Positions 32,432 to 41,462 are shown, counted from the first letter of the stretch. The stretch: 64,000 nt of DNA from Ensifer adhaerens (GCF_001270265.1 NZ_LGAP01000014.1:62001-126000), one strand, 5' to 3'. Made by a program: numbers and translations. The notes: generated by a model not told the origin, from the sequence alone.

Positions 32432-34171
32432 ATGGTTCAACGCGTTTCATCGCGCGCGGATCGCCGCAAGCGCATCCTCTTTCTGATCGCCGTCTTTGTC
32501 GTCGTGTTCCTGACGATGCTCGCGCGATTGATCCAGCTGGGCACGGCCGAAATCGAGACCACCGGCTATGTCCCGAAGCGCCCCTCGGTCGGCCGCCCTT
32601 CGATCCTGGATCGGAACGGCAATCTGCTGGCGATCGACGTGCCGAGTTCCGGCGTCTATGCCGAGCCCCGCTTCATCGGCGACGTCGACGAGGCGGTGGA
32701 GAAGCTGACAGCCATCTTCCCCGATCTCGATGCCCGCGAACTGCACCAGCGCCTGAACAGCAAGACGCCCTTCGCCTGGATCAAGCGCCAGGTGACGCCA
32801 GCGCAGGAGCAGGCACTCTGGGATGCCGGCATTCCTGCGGTCGGCTTCCAGCGGGAAAAGCGGCGCGTCTACCCCAACGGCTCGCTCGCGGCCCACGTCC
32901 TCGGCACCGTCGATATCGACAATATTGGTATCGCCGGCATCGAAAAATGGATCGAAAGCCAGGGGTTGGACGTCCTGCGACAGACGGGCATGGATCTCTC
33001 CCACCAGAACCTGCAGCCTGTCACGCTGACGCTCGATATCCGGATCCAGCACGCGCTGCAGATCGAGCTTGCCAAGGCGATCGAGAAGTTCGGGGCAAAG
33101 GCCGGCGCCGGGCTGGTGCTCGATATCACCAATGGAGAAGTGCTGGCACTTGCCTCCGCCCCGGATTTCGACCCCAATAACCCCGCCGATGCGCTGAAGC
33201 CGGACCGTATCAACCGTATTGCCGCCGCCACCTTCGAGATGGGCTCCACCTTCAAGGCGCTTACGACCGCGATGGCGCTCGATTCCGGGCAGTTCACCAT
33301 CCGCTCGGTCATCGATGCCAGCAAGCCGCTGGCCTTCGGCCGGTTTCGCATCCGCGATTATCTCGGCAAATACCGGCCGCTCAGCCTGCCGGAAGCCTTC
33401 ATCTATTCCTCCAACATCTCGATGGCGAAGATGGCAATCGCGCTGGGTCCTGAAAACTTCCGCGCCTTTCTCTCCCGTTTCGGCCAGATGTCGCGACTGA
33501 CGACCGAGCTGCCGGAAAGCGCCCACCCGCAACTACCGCGCTCCTGGGGGCAGATCGACACGGCAACCGCGTCCTACGGCCACGGCATTGCGGTGACGCC
33601 GCTGCAGGCAAGCATTGCGGTTGCCGCGCTCGTCAACGGCGGGCGCCTGATCAGGCCTACCTTGATCAAGGGCTCAGCCGTCGAGGACCGGCTGCTTGCC
33701 ACCGACCTCATCAAGCCCGAAACCGGCGAAGCCATGCGCTTTCTGCTCCGCCTCAATGCCAGGAGCGGGTCGGCACGAAAGGCCGAGGTCAAAGGCTATT
33801 TCATCGGCGGCAAAACCGGCACGGCAGAAAAGGTGGTCGGCGGGCGCTATGCCAAGGATCTCAATCTCACGTCCTTCATGGGCGTCGTGCCGGCCGACAA
33901 TCCGCGTTATCTGCTCCTGACCATTCTGGACGAACCCAAGGGGCTGCCGGAAACCTATGGCTTTCGTACCTCCGGCTGGAATGCGGCCCCGCTCGGCGGT
34001 GCGGTGTTCGAGCGCATCCTGCCGATGATGAACCTGATGCCGTCCTTCGACGTGCGGGACGTGACGTTTCCGTCGATCGTCGCACAACGGGCCTTTGGTT
34101 CGGAGCTGTTTTCCGGCGTGAACCTGCGCGATGCCCCCAGTCATGATACCGCTGTCGAGGAGCCGCTTTGA
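32432..34171 (+). CDS. Class B penicillin-binding protein (FtsI/PBP3-like)
   Basis: Monofunctional transpeptidase of 579 residues with an N-terminal anchor (about 14-34), a dimerisation domain beginning around RPSILDRNGNLLA, and the transpeptidase motifs S272-T-F-K275, S326-S-N328 and K461-T-G-T464. The main ftsI normally sits in the division/cell-wall cluster with murE and mraW, which is not here, so this is probably an accessory copy (PBP3b-like). It is co-transcribed with the PBP1-type gene and followed by a strong hairpin at 34207-34233. A pair of class A and class B enzymes suggests a dedicated synthase couple for stress. Confidence 0.88.
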   Translation: MVQRVSSRADRRKRILFLIAVFVVVFLTMLARLIQLGTAEIETTGYVPKRPSVGRPSILDRNGNLLAIDVPSSGVYAEPRFIGDVDEAVEKLTAIFPDLDARELHQRLNSKTPFAWIKRQVTPAQEQALWDAGIPAVGFQREKRRVYPNGSLAAHVLGTVDIDNIGIAGIEKWIESQGLDVLRQTGMDLSHQNLQPVTLTLDIRIQHALQIELAKAIEKFGAKAGAGLVLDITNGEVLALASAPDFDPNNPADALKPDRINRIAAATFEMGSTFKALTTAMALDSGQFTIRSVIDASKPLAFGRFRIRDYLGKYRPLSLPEAFIYSSNISMAKMAIALGPENFRAFLSRFGQMSRLTTELPESAHPQLPRSWGQIDTATASYGHGIAVTPLQASIAVAALVNGGRLIRPTLIKGSAVEDRLLATDLIKPETGEAMRFLLRLNARSGSARKAEVKGYFIGGKTGTAEKVVGGRYAKDLNLTSFMGVVPADNPRYLLLTILDEPKGLPETYGFRTSGWNAAPLGGAVFERILPMMNLMPSFDVRDVTFPSIVAQRAFGSELFSGVNLRDAPSHDTAVEEPL

Positions 34172-34206
34172 GATTAAGACGGCACTCGCGACCTGCCGAA
34201 TGCATT

Positions 34207-34233
34207 CGCCGAGGGCAAGGTTAGCCCTCGGCG
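34207..34233. terminator. Hairpin terminator after the PBP operon
   Basis: CGCCGAGGGC (34207-34216) and GCCCTCGGCG (34224-34233) are perfectly complementary around a 7-nt loop. It lies between the PBP operon and the convergent nitroreductase gene. No long T-run follows, so it could act on both sides. Confidence 0.6.
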
Positions 34234-34253
34234 TGGTCACTGGTGTCCGCGTG

Positions 34254-34856
34254 TTAAGACCGCTCGAAGTGGCCTTCGGACGAGATCTCCGAAAGGGATT
34301 TCCGTGGGCTCGGCACTTCGCGCTCCCGCAGCCCTTCGGGCAGTTGCGCCTTGTCGCCGATCCTGCCGATGGCGACGGCGGCTTCAACGCGGTAATCGGA
34401 CGGGACGCCAAGGTCGGTCCGCGCCCTGTCATAGTCGAGGCCGGCCATTCCGTGTGCCTGCCAGCCTGAATAGGCGGCCTGCAGCGCGAGCGCACCCCAG
34501 GCGGCGCCGGTGTCGAATGAATGCGTGTAAGAGGGCACTTCCTCGCTGGCGCCCGGTGGCAGCAGCGATGTTTTCGACAGCACGAAGATCAGCGCCGAAG
34601 CGTCCTTGGCCCAGCTCTGGTTGAACGCGTTGAGGATGCCGAACAGCTTGTCCCAATGCTCGGTGCCTCTGCGGGCATAGATGAAATGCCAGGGTTGCGC
34701 GTTATAGGCCGAGGGCGCCCAGCGCGCCGCCTCCAGAATGCCGAACAGTTCGGCTTCGGAGATATCTGCTCCAGCATAGGCGCGTGGCGACCAGCGCTCG
34801 AGGAACAGCGGGTTGATCGGGTGGCCGGCGATACGCGAATTGATTTCGATGGTCAT
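34254..34856 (-). CDS. Nitroreductase-family protein
   Basis: FMN-dependent oxidoreductase of 200 residues. The early RWSPRAYAGADISEAEL and the FMN-binding block AARWAPSAYNAQPWHFIYA are typical, as are the central GAAWGALALQAAYSGWQAHGM and the C-terminal AAVAIGRIG. Nitroaromatics or quinones are usual substrates of the family, but the physiological one is unknown. It stands at the end of a minus-strand series but is separated from the upstream small gene by about 55 nt and may be in its own unit. Confidence 0.85.
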   Translation of the reverse strand: MTIEINSRIAGHPINPLFLERWSPRAYAGADISEAELFGILEAARWAPSAYNAQPWHFIYARRGTEHWDKLFGILNAFNQSWAKDASALIFVLSKTSLLPPGASEEVPSYTHSFDTGAAWGALALQAAYSGWQAHGMAGLDYDRARTDLGVPSDYRVEAAVAIGRIGDKAQLPEGLREREVPSPRKSLSEISSEGHFERS

Positions 34857-34910
34857 GGTTTTCCCGTGTAGTGGCGTTGTTGTCTGTCGCCTTCAGCCGC
34901 AGAGTCGTTT

Positions 34911-35114
34911 TCACCAGCTTTCGTAGCGTTCACGTCGACGCTTGAGATTGGTGATTTCGTCCGAAAGCTCTGCGATGCGGTCTCGAAGTTCGTTCGTCGT
35001 TCCGTCTTCGAAATCATCGATGCCGAAACAATCCCTCGCTTCGTAAAGCTCAAGCTTGCCTTGCAGGACATCTCGGATCGCGCTCAGGCGTTCATATTGC
35101 CGCAGGACACTCAT
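34911..35114 (-). CDS. Small coiled-coil protein of unknown function
   Basis: From ATG 35114 (GAGGTG Shine-Dalgarno) this frame gives 67 residues, charged throughout, with a heptad-like C-terminal half (LRDRIAELSDEITNLKRRRE) that should form a coiled coil. There is a single cysteine and no signal or membrane segment. The longer frame to 35186 adds a basic leader without a ribosome site. I do not recognise the family. It is probably a stand-alone gene, with the 193-nt space upstream as its promoter region. Confidence 0.55.
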   Translation of the reverse strand: MSVLRQYERLSAIRDVLQGKLELYEARDCFGIDDFEDGTTNELRDRIAELSDEITNLKRRRERYESW

Positions 35115-35308
35115 GGCACACCTCGTCAAAAGCTGTTTAGAAATGCGCGAACCACGGAAAGGTTTCGTTCGACTGCTCGGCTTCAAGCACCCTGAAAATT
35201 ATCGACTTAAACAGTAGATTAAAGGAACCCAGGCCCAAAGATCGGGCGAGGGTTGGAAAAGTGATCCGGCGGCGTCGCGCGAGCGCTCGATCTCCGCCCC
35301 CGCCAAGC

Positions 35309-35894
35309 CTACGGCCTCTCGCCTTTCAGGTGCTGTTCCAGAAACGGCAGGTTGTCCTGGCCCCAATAGATCTCGCCGTCATAAACAAACGTCGGGAACC
35401 CGAAGACGCCGTTCTTGACCGCATGATCCCGATCGGAGGCCCATTTCCCGGCAACATCTCCGGCATCTTCCCGTGCAAGCAAGGCACCGCCATCAAAACC
35501 GGCGCGGACCGCCACGGCCTCGCGCACGTTTGGCTGGCCGATGTCCTCGGCACGGACCCAGAAGGCCTCCTGCAGAGCCTCCGTCAAGGCGAGCCAGTCC
35601 TTGCCGTCGAGATAGGCGGCAATCACCAACCGCGACGCAGGGGCGGCCGTCGAGAAGAAGGTTCTTGCCCCGGGCACGGCTCCAGCGTTTCAGGTCGCGC
35701 GTGCCGTACGCGCGTCGCGCCTCTGGCCGGTTGCGCGAGAAGATGCCGCCATTCTCCTCAACCACGGTCGCCAGGTAAGGCTTTATCTCAACGCCGTTCT
35801 GGCGCGCGAGCACGGCAAAGGCTTCAAGCCCGATGAAAGACCAGGGCGAGCCGATCGAGAAGAAGAAGTCGACGCTTTTGGTCACGTGAGACAT
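35309..35894 (-). pseudogene. Frameshifted 2-hydroxychromene-2-carboxylate isomerase-like gene (DsbA/GST-kappa fold)
   Basis: The N-terminal half is read from ATG 35894 (VDFFFSIGSPWSFIGLEAF, then EENGGIFSRNRPEARRAYG, LKRW, GKNLLLDGRP) and the C-terminal half continues in another frame (PASRLVIAAYLDGKDW, EAFWVRAEDIGQP, VFGFPTFVYDGEIYWGQ, LPFLEQHLKG). The switch falls at about 35638-35655. Intact relatives have a few extra residues there, so a short deletion that is not a multiple of three is likely; a sequencing error is the alternative. The gene is last in the long minus-strand operon, 39 nt after the luciferase-like monooxygenase gene. If expressed as is, it would yield only the first frame of 133 residues. 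Confidence 0.78.
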
Positions 35895-35933
35895 GTCCTT
35901 GTATCGTTGTTGTCTGAGCTTGTGGGCCGCGTC

Positions 35934-37013
35934 CTAGGCGGCAGCGGGGTCCGAAGACTGTGCTCGGGCAGCGCCCTCGTTTGCCCGGGCGCCGGGTGGC
36001 GTCCGAGACCATTCAAGCTCCGGTGTGATGCGAGCTACGACATCATCGAGGATCTGACGGTACTCGTCGTGCTCGAACTCGTAGGGCAATTCGAGCCTGA
36101 GTTCGCGGACATGTGGGAGGATCGGGTCAGCAAGCAATCGTTCAAGGATCTGCTCGGACGTGCCGACGAGATCGCGGGCAAACAGCGTTCGCCGCTCGCC
36201 TTGCGGCGTCAGCGTGCGCTCGTGGCGGCCGGCGGCATAGTCGAGATACCGGCGGCGGGTGCTGGCGTCCGCGCCGTCGAGCGGAACGATGACGCGGCCG
36301 AGCGCGACGCGCCTTTCTGCTCCGCCAGCCTGTCGATAGGTTTCGAGTTGACGTGCCTGTGCCTCGAAGAAGTCGTCCGTCTCCTCGCCTGTCGTGACGT
36401 TTCCGATCAGCAGATTGAAGCCGTTCTCGCCAGCCCAACGGGCCGAACGCAGTGAGCCCCCGCCGTACCAGAGCCTGTCGGCCAGTCCCTTGGCATGGGG
36501 TTGCAACCGCGGGCGCTGCGGGCCGAACGGTGTCTTGATGACGGTGTAGTCGTCGCCGAGAAATTCCCCGCGCAGATTTTGCGCAAAACGCAGAACCCGC
36601 TGATGCGAGAAATCGTAGGCAGACCAGTCCCCATCGAAGGCGAGTGGTCCGATGAGATCCACATGCGGCGGGCGTCCCGCACTCAAGCCAACGTTCAGGC
36701 GGCCACGCGACAGGACGTCAACGGTCGAAAGGTCTTCGGCCAGCCGATAGGGATTCTCATAACCGATCGGGATCACCGCCGTGCCGAGCTGAATGCGATC
36801 CGTTCTCTGGGTGGCCGCCGCCAGAAAGGCGGCTGCCGACGAGATGCCGGGTTCCAGATGGCGCTGTCTCACCCAGGCGCTGGCGAAACCGAGTGTCTCA
36901 CCATATTCGAGCAGGCGGAGCGTCTGCTCCAGGCCCGCCAATGGATCGTCGCTCGCATAGTTTCCCGGCGTCAGAAAGCCGATGTGATCGATCGAGATCT
37001 TGTGCTTCGTCAT
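35934..37013 (-). CDS. Luciferase-like (LLM class) flavin-dependent monooxygenase
   Basis: Flavin-dependent monooxygenase of 359 residues with the bacterial-luciferase TIM-barrel pattern: IDHIGFLTPGNYASDDPLAGLEQTLRL near the start, QLGTAVIPIGYENPYRLAEDLSTVDVLSRGRLNVGL at about 72-107 (given by key residues G, T, P, R and L), and LADRLWYGGGSLRSARWAGENG later. It needs reduced FMN from a separate reductase. It follows two solute-binding protein genes in the same operon with a 12-nt gap. The likely role is oxygenation of an organosulfur compound or modified amino acid, inferred from neighbours. Confidence 0.83.
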   Translation of the reverse strand: MTKHKISIDHIGFLTPGNYASDDPLAGLEQTLRLLEYGETLGFASAWVRQRHLEPGISSAAAFLAAATQRTDRIQLGTAVIPIGYENPYRLAEDLSTVDVLSRGRLNVGLSAGRPPHVDLIGPLAFDGDWSAYDFSHQRVLRFAQNLRGEFLGDDYTVIKTPFGPQRPRLQPHAKGLADRLWYGGGSLRSARWAGENGFNLLIGNVTTGEETDDFFEAQARQLETYRQAGGAERRVALGRVIVPLDGADASTRRRYLDYAAGRHERTLTPQGERRTLFARDLVGTSEQILERLLADPILPHVRELRLELPYEFEHDEYRQILDDVVARITPELEWSRTPPGARANEGAARAQSSDPAAA

Positions 37014-37025
37014 CGTTGCGCACCC

Positions 37026-37964
37026 TCAGGATTTCGGCAGACCGGGAGGATTGGTTTCCGACTTCGGCAGCGCCTCTTCCGCCAGGTGCCAGCGGTCGAG
37101 AATTTTGGCATAGGCGCCATTTTCGATGAGGCCATTGGTGGCAGCGGTTAGCGCATCGGCAAGGCCGCTGCCCTTGCGCGTGGTGATCGCCACGTCGGAA
37201 CGCTCCGGCCAGCCGGCGCTCAGAGTTCCCACGCGCTTGATGTTCTTGTCTCGGGCCGCGATGAAAACAAGCTGCGCGTGTGGCTGGACGATCACGTCGG
37301 CGCGACCCGAAGCCAGTGCTACAAGGCTCGTCGCCTCATCGTCATAGTATTGCAGCTCGAGTGGCTTCAGTCCGGCTACGACATTCTCGTCGTTCCATTT
37401 GAGAAGAATGCGCTCCTGGCTGGTGCCTGCACCAACGATGATCCTGAGGCCGGCGGCGTCCTTCGGCTCCTTGATCGAGGTGACCGCGCTGTCAGCCCTC
37501 ACGAAGAAGCCGTGCAATCCCTGACGGTAGCTCGAAAAATCGAACTTCTCCTTGCGTTGCTCGGTGACGCCGACATTCGAAATCACCGCGTCGTATTTGC
37601 CCGACGTCAGGCCGAGCGGCCAATCGATCCAGGCGATCGGTACAAGCTCCAGGGTCAGCCCGAAACTGTCGGCGACCGCCAGTGCGTAATCCGGATCCGC
37701 GCCGATCACCGTTCTTGCGTCGGTCGCATAGGTCGCAAGCGGCGGCCCGCCGGGGCTGACGGCAACGGTGAATTTGCCCGGCGTTACGAACTTGAAGCCC
37801 GGCGAAATTGCCGCGATGGCCGCATCGTTTCGTTCGGCACGAATGCGCCCCGGTTGTTCCGGGCTGAAGTCGAAGCCGTCGGCGGCCGCAGACGGGCCGA
37901 GATGGAAGAGTGCCGTCGCAAATGCGGCGATGAACGAGGGGCGTAGTGCGGCCAAACCGAACAT
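37026..37964 (-). CDS. Amino-acid/cystine-type ABC substrate-binding protein (SBP family 3), copy 2
   Basis: Periplasmic binding protein of about 312 residues. The signal peptide covers about 1-27 (HLGPSAAADG). It shares long blocks with the adjacent paralogue at 38041: GKYDAVISNV, VTEQRKEKFDFSSYR, SIKEPKDAAGL and the ending TNPPGLPKS. GGAG lies 9 nt before ATG 37964, as in the paralogue, which guided the start choice; the open frame reaches 38030. The tandem pair matches the two binding proteins (TcyJ, TcyK) of the Bacillus cystine-type importer. Ligand likely an S-substituted cysteine or related compound, inferred. Confidence 0.86.
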   Translation of the reverse strand: MFGLAALRPSFIAAFATALFHLGPSAAADGFDFSPEQPGRIRAERNDAAIAAISPGFKFVTPGKFTVAVSPGGPPLATYATDARTVIGADPDYALAVADSFGLTLELVPIAWIDWPLGLTSGKYDAVISNVGVTEQRKEKFDFSSYRQGLHGFFVRADSAVTSIKEPKDAAGLRIIVGAGTSQERILLKWNDENVVAGLKPLELQYYDDEATSLVALASGRADVIVQPHAQLVFIAARDKNIKRVGTLSAGWPERSDVAITTRKGSGLADALTAATNGLIENGAYAKILDRWHLAEEALPKSETNPPGLPKS

Positions 37965-38040
37965 ATTTGTCGTCTCCGGAGGGGATGTTGAGGGAGCGGG
38001 CCGGCGGCACTTGCACATTCCGGCCCGCAACCGGTTATGG

Positions 38041-38985
38041 TCAGGAACCGCTCTTCGGCAGGCCCGGAGGATTGGTCTGCGATGCGTCCACGGCCTCGTC
38101 GGTCAGGCTCCAGCGCTTCAGCACTTCACCGTATTTGCCGTTCTTGATCAGGTCGTTGACGGCAAGGGTAATTGCGTCGGCAAGCCCACCGCCCTTGCGC
38201 GTCGTCACCGCGATCTCGGCCGTCAGCGGCCAGCCGCCGCTGGCGATACCGACGACCTTGGTGTCATTGCGGATCGAAGCGGCATAGGCGCGCGTCGCAT
38301 TGGGATTGAATTCCACATCGGCACGCCCGGATTGCAGCGCCAGATCGCTCGCCGCGCGATCGTCATAATACTGCACCTCGATCGGCTTCAGCCCGGCGGC
38401 GACATTCTGCCTGTCCCATTCCAGAATGATCTTTTCCTGGTTGGTGCCGGCGCCGGTGATCACCTTCAGGCCCGCCACGTCCTTCGGTTCCTTGATCGAG
38501 GTGATCGGGCTATCGGACTTGACGAAGAAGCCGAGCACGTCGCGCCGGTAGGTCGAGAAATCGAACTTCTCCTTGCGCTCCTCGGTCACGCTCACATTGC
38601 TGATCACCGCGTCATATTTGCCCGAAGCGACGCCGAGCGGCCAATCCGCCCAGGCGACGGCCACGAGATCCAGTTCAAGACCGAGGGAATCGGCCACCAA
38701 CGAGGCAAGATCGGGATCGGCGCCAACAACGGTCTTCGAGTCCGAGGCGTAGGTCGCGATCGGTGGATCCCACGGGTTGACGGCAACGGTGAACTTGCCG
38801 GGGTTTACGAACTTGAAGTCGGGCGCAATGGCCTTGATGGCTGCTTCGTTTCGCTCGGCGTGCACACGGTTGGACCTATCGGGGCTGAGATCGAACTTCT
38901 CCTGCGCCTGAACCGAGGCTGTACCGAGCGTCGCGACGGCGACCGCCCCTGCCAAAAGCAGCTTTGCTCTGTCGAAGAATGCCAT
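38041..38985 (-). CDS. Amino-acid/cystine-type ABC substrate-binding protein (SBP family 3), copy 1
   Basis: Paralogue of the downstream gene, 314 residues, with a Sec signal peptide (about 1-27, ending ASVQAQ). The ligand-binding domain begins FKFVNPGKFTVAVNPWDPPIATY and includes GKYDAVISNVSVTEERKEKF. The start at ATG 38985 is supported by GGAG 9 nt upstream; ATG 39000 is an alternative with a nearer AAGGTG. It lies 77 nt after the permease-ATPase gene and 76 nt before its paralogue. The two copies could differ in ligand range while sharing one membrane transporter. Confidence 0.86.
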   Translation of the reverse strand: MAFFDRAKLLLAGAVAVATLGTASVQAQEKFDLSPDRSNRVHAERNEAAIKAIAPDFKFVNPGKFTVAVNPWDPPIATYASDSKTVVGADPDLASLVADSLGLELDLVAVAWADWPLGVASGKYDAVISNVSVTEERKEKFDFSTYRRDVLGFFVKSDSPITSIKEPKDVAGLKVITGAGTNQEKIILEWDRQNVAAGLKPIEVQYYDDRAASDLALQSGRADVEFNPNATRAYAASIRNDTKVVGIASGGWPLTAEIAVTTRKGGGLADAITLAVNDLIKNGKYGEVLKRWSLTDEAVDASQTNPPGLPKSGS

Positions 38986-39062
38986 GTACTTGGTCTCCAT
39001 TTCACCTTTAGGTTGCAGATTGCGTCGGCCTGATCCAGCGTGCCCATGCACGCCTGGAATTT

Positions 39063-40838
39063 TCAGAGAACCTTGGCGAGGAATTCGCGGGTGCGCGGAT
39101 GTTCCGCGGCGGTGAAGATGCGTGACGGTGGTCCAGCCTCCAGGATGCGTCCGGCTTCCATGAAGACGACGGTGTCGGCGACCTCGCGGGCAAAACCGAC
39201 CTCGTGGGTGACGATCACCAGCGTCGTGCCGGTGCGCGCCAGTTCCTTGATGACATCGAGCACTTCGCCAACCAGTTCCGGATCAAGTGCCGAGGTCGGC
39301 TCGTCGAAGAGTAGGACCTTCGGCCTGAGGGCGAGAGCCCGCGCAATCGCCACACGCTGTTGCTGGCCACCCGAAAGCTGTCGGGGATAGGCGTTGATCT
39401 TGTCGCTCAAGCCCACCCGCGCCAGCAGATCCTGCGCCAGCCGGACGGCATCGTCGCGCTTCAGACCGCGAACCTGTATCGGCGCTTCGACAAGATTTTC
39501 CAGGACCGTCAGGTGCGGGAAGAGATTGAAATTCTGGAACACCATGCCGATGTCGGCGCGGCGCTTCAAGATATCCTTCTCCTTCAGTTCATAGAGCGTG
39601 TTGCCCTTCTGGCTGTAGCCGACGAGATCGCCGTCGATCGAGATGAAGCCGTCATCGACCCGCTCCAGATGATTGATGGCGCGCAGCAGGGTCGACTTGC
39701 CAGAGCCGGACGGCCCGAGGATCGCCGTGACGCTGCCGGCGGGCAAGCTCAGCTCGACATCATCCAGCACTTTCAGCGGACCGAAACTTTTGGAGATGCC
39801 GTGGATGCGGACGGCACCGCCGGCGCGGAACGCCGTTGCGTCATGAAAGCCGGCCTTGCGGGCGATCGCGCCGTTGCTAGCAACCTCGGCCAGTGGACGT
39901 CGAAACCGCGAGAAGAACGCCTGGAACGGCAGCGGCACCGGATTGCGGACGGCACCCTTGGAAAAATGCCGCTCGATATAATGCTGGGCGATCGACAGCC
40001 CCGTCATGATCACCAGATACCAGACGGTCGCAACCATCAGGAGCGGAATGACTTCGAGATTGCGGCGATAGATGACCTGAACGGTGTAGAACAGTTCGGG
40101 CAGCGCCAGCACGTAGACCATGGACGTGCTCTTGGCGAGACCGATGATCTCGTTGAAGCCGGTCGGCAGGATCGAGCGCATCGCCTGCGGCAGCACGATC
40201 CGGAATGCCTGGCGGTGCCGCGGAAGGCCAAGTGCGGCAGCGGCCTCGTGTTGCCCGTGGTCGACGGAGAGAATGCCGCCGCGCACGATCTCGGCAAAGA
40301 AGGCTGACTGATTGAGCGTGAGCCCCAGGAAGGCTGCCGCAAACGGTGTCAGTAGCTGGGTGGTCGGGTAGTTGAAGAATGTGGTGCCGGTGAAGGGAAT
40401 GCCGACCGAGATCGTCTCGTAGAGATAGCCGAGATTGTTGAGAACGAGCAGCAGCACGATCAGCGGAATGGACCGCAGCAGCCAGATGTAGCCGAAGGAC
40501 AAGCCGCCGAGCAGCGGCGACTTCGAAACCCGGGCGAGCGCCAGCGCCGTTCCCAAGAGCGAGCCGGAAACCGTGGCGAGCGCCGTCAGCAGCAATGTCC
40601 GCCCGAGGCCTGCGAGCACCGGCTCGGCAAAGAACCACTCGGCAAAGACCGGCCACCCCCAGCGTGGATTGGTCAGCACCGAATAAAGCACGCCGGCAAT
40701 GACGAGCGCGGCGAACAATGTGCCCAGTGCGCGCGCCGGGTGGCGGGCCGGGACAATGCGGTAATGCGCATAGCCCGGATTGGGTTCGCTCGTTCGTCCC
40801 GCATCGGCAACGCCGGCATAATCGGTCAGAATGGCCAT
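39063..40838 (-). CDS. Fused amino-acid ABC permease-ATPase
   Basis: A single 591-residue chain joins a HisM-type permease (about 40-300, with LLRSIPLIVLLLVLNNLGYLY and the EAA-like HEAAAALGLPRHRQAFRIVLPQAM region) to a full ATPase domain (about 345-591). The ATPase has Walker A GPSGSGKST, Q-loop MVFQNFNLFPH, signature LSGGQQQRVAIARAL, Walker B VLLFDEPTSALDP and switch VTHEVGF. Such fusions occur in proteobacterial amino-acid importers. It matches the work of TcyL/M plus TcyN in the Bacillus operon. GAGGATG precedes ATG 40838. As a fusion it should dimerise, giving two permease and two ATPase domains. Confidence 0.9.
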   Translation of the reverse strand: MAILTDYAGVADAGRTSEPNPGYAHYRIVPARHPARALGTLFAALVIAGVLYSVLTNPRWGWPVFAEWFFAEPVLAGLGRTLLLTALATVSGSLLGTALALARVSKSPLLGGLSFGYIWLLRSIPLIVLLLVLNNLGYLYETISVGIPFTGTTFFNYPTTQLLTPFAAAFLGLTLNQSAFFAEIVRGGILSVDHGQHEAAAALGLPRHRQAFRIVLPQAMRSILPTGFNEIIGLAKSTSMVYVLALPELFYTVQVIYRRNLEVIPLLMVATVWYLVIMTGLSIAQHYIERHFSKGAVRNPVPLPFQAFFSRFRRPLAEVASNGAIARKAGFHDATAFRAGGAVRIHGISKSFGPLKVLDDVELSLPAGSVTAILGPSGSGKSTLLRAINHLERVDDGFISIDGDLVGYSQKGNTLYELKEKDILKRRADIGMVFQNFNLFPHLTVLENLVEAPIQVRGLKRDDAVRLAQDLLARVGLSDKINAYPRQLSGGQQQRVAIARALALRPKVLLFDEPTSALDPELVGEVLDVIKELARTGTTLVIVTHEVGFAREVADTVVFMEAGRILEAGPPSRIFTAAEHPRTREFLAKVL

Positions 40839-40884
40839 GATGCATCCTCTCTGGAGTGGTTGGTGCGCCCGTCGGACGATGGCG

Positions 40885-41436
40885 TTAGGAGTGGCTGGCC
40901 GGCTGCAGATGCGATGGATGCGGCTCTCCGAGAAGGGCGAGCGACGCGACGAGATGGGTGATGTCCTTCTCGAACGGCAGCGTCTTGTAGATCTCCGGAT
41001 CGGCTTCGACGTCGAACAGCGCGGTGTAGCCGTTGACGAGATAGAGGCCGACGGCCTCCGGCTGCCGGAAACCGGTCGTCAGATAGATCCGCGAATAGCC
41101 TTGGCGCGCAGCCTGCGCTTCGAGTTCAAGCAGCACCTTGCGCGCCAGTCCCTGGCGGCGCAGGTCGGAGCGCGTCCAGATGCGTTTGAACTCGGCGGTG
41201 CGGTCGTCATGGTGCTTGAAGGCACCGCCGCCGATCGTCTCACCGTTGCGGATCAGCAGCACGAAATTGCCATGCGGCGGCGCGAAAGCCTCCGGCGGAT
41301 AGCGGTGGAGCTCTGCCGCGGCACCTTCGTCACTGAAATAGGTGCCGTAGCGGCTGTCATATTCGATGATCAGTTCGTCGATCAGCGGCTTGGCACGCGG
41401 GTCGAGGGGGGTGGTGTAGAGAAACGTATCGCTCAT
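40885..41436 (-). CDS. GNAT-family N-acetyltransferase (candidate SnaA-like)
   Basis: Acetyl-CoA-dependent N-acetyltransferase of 183 residues. The acetyl-CoA-binding motif A is RRQGLARKVL (about 99-108), followed by LTTGFRQPEAVGLYLVNGY, the usual GNAT C-terminal part. The start at ATG 41436 is preferred over the open frame to 41466, which overlaps the upstream gene. In this operon it stands beside an M20 deacylase and a monooxygenase, the same set as SnaA, SndA and CmoJ in Bacillus, where the acetyltransferase N-acetylates S-(2-succino)cysteine. That substrate is inference by gene content; generic amine acetylation is the alternative. Confidence 0.8.
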   Translation of the reverse strand: MSDTFLYTTPLDPRAKPLIDELIIEYDSRYGTYFSDEGAAAELHRYPPEAFAPPHGNFVLLIRNGETIGGGAFKHHDDRTAEFKRIWTRSDLRRQGLARKVLLELEAQAARQGYSRIYLTTGFRQPEAVGLYLVNGYTALFDVEADPEIYKTLPFEKDITHLVASLALLGEPHPSHLQPASHS

Positions 41437-41462
41437 GGGTTTCGCCAATCCCGTTGTCGTCA

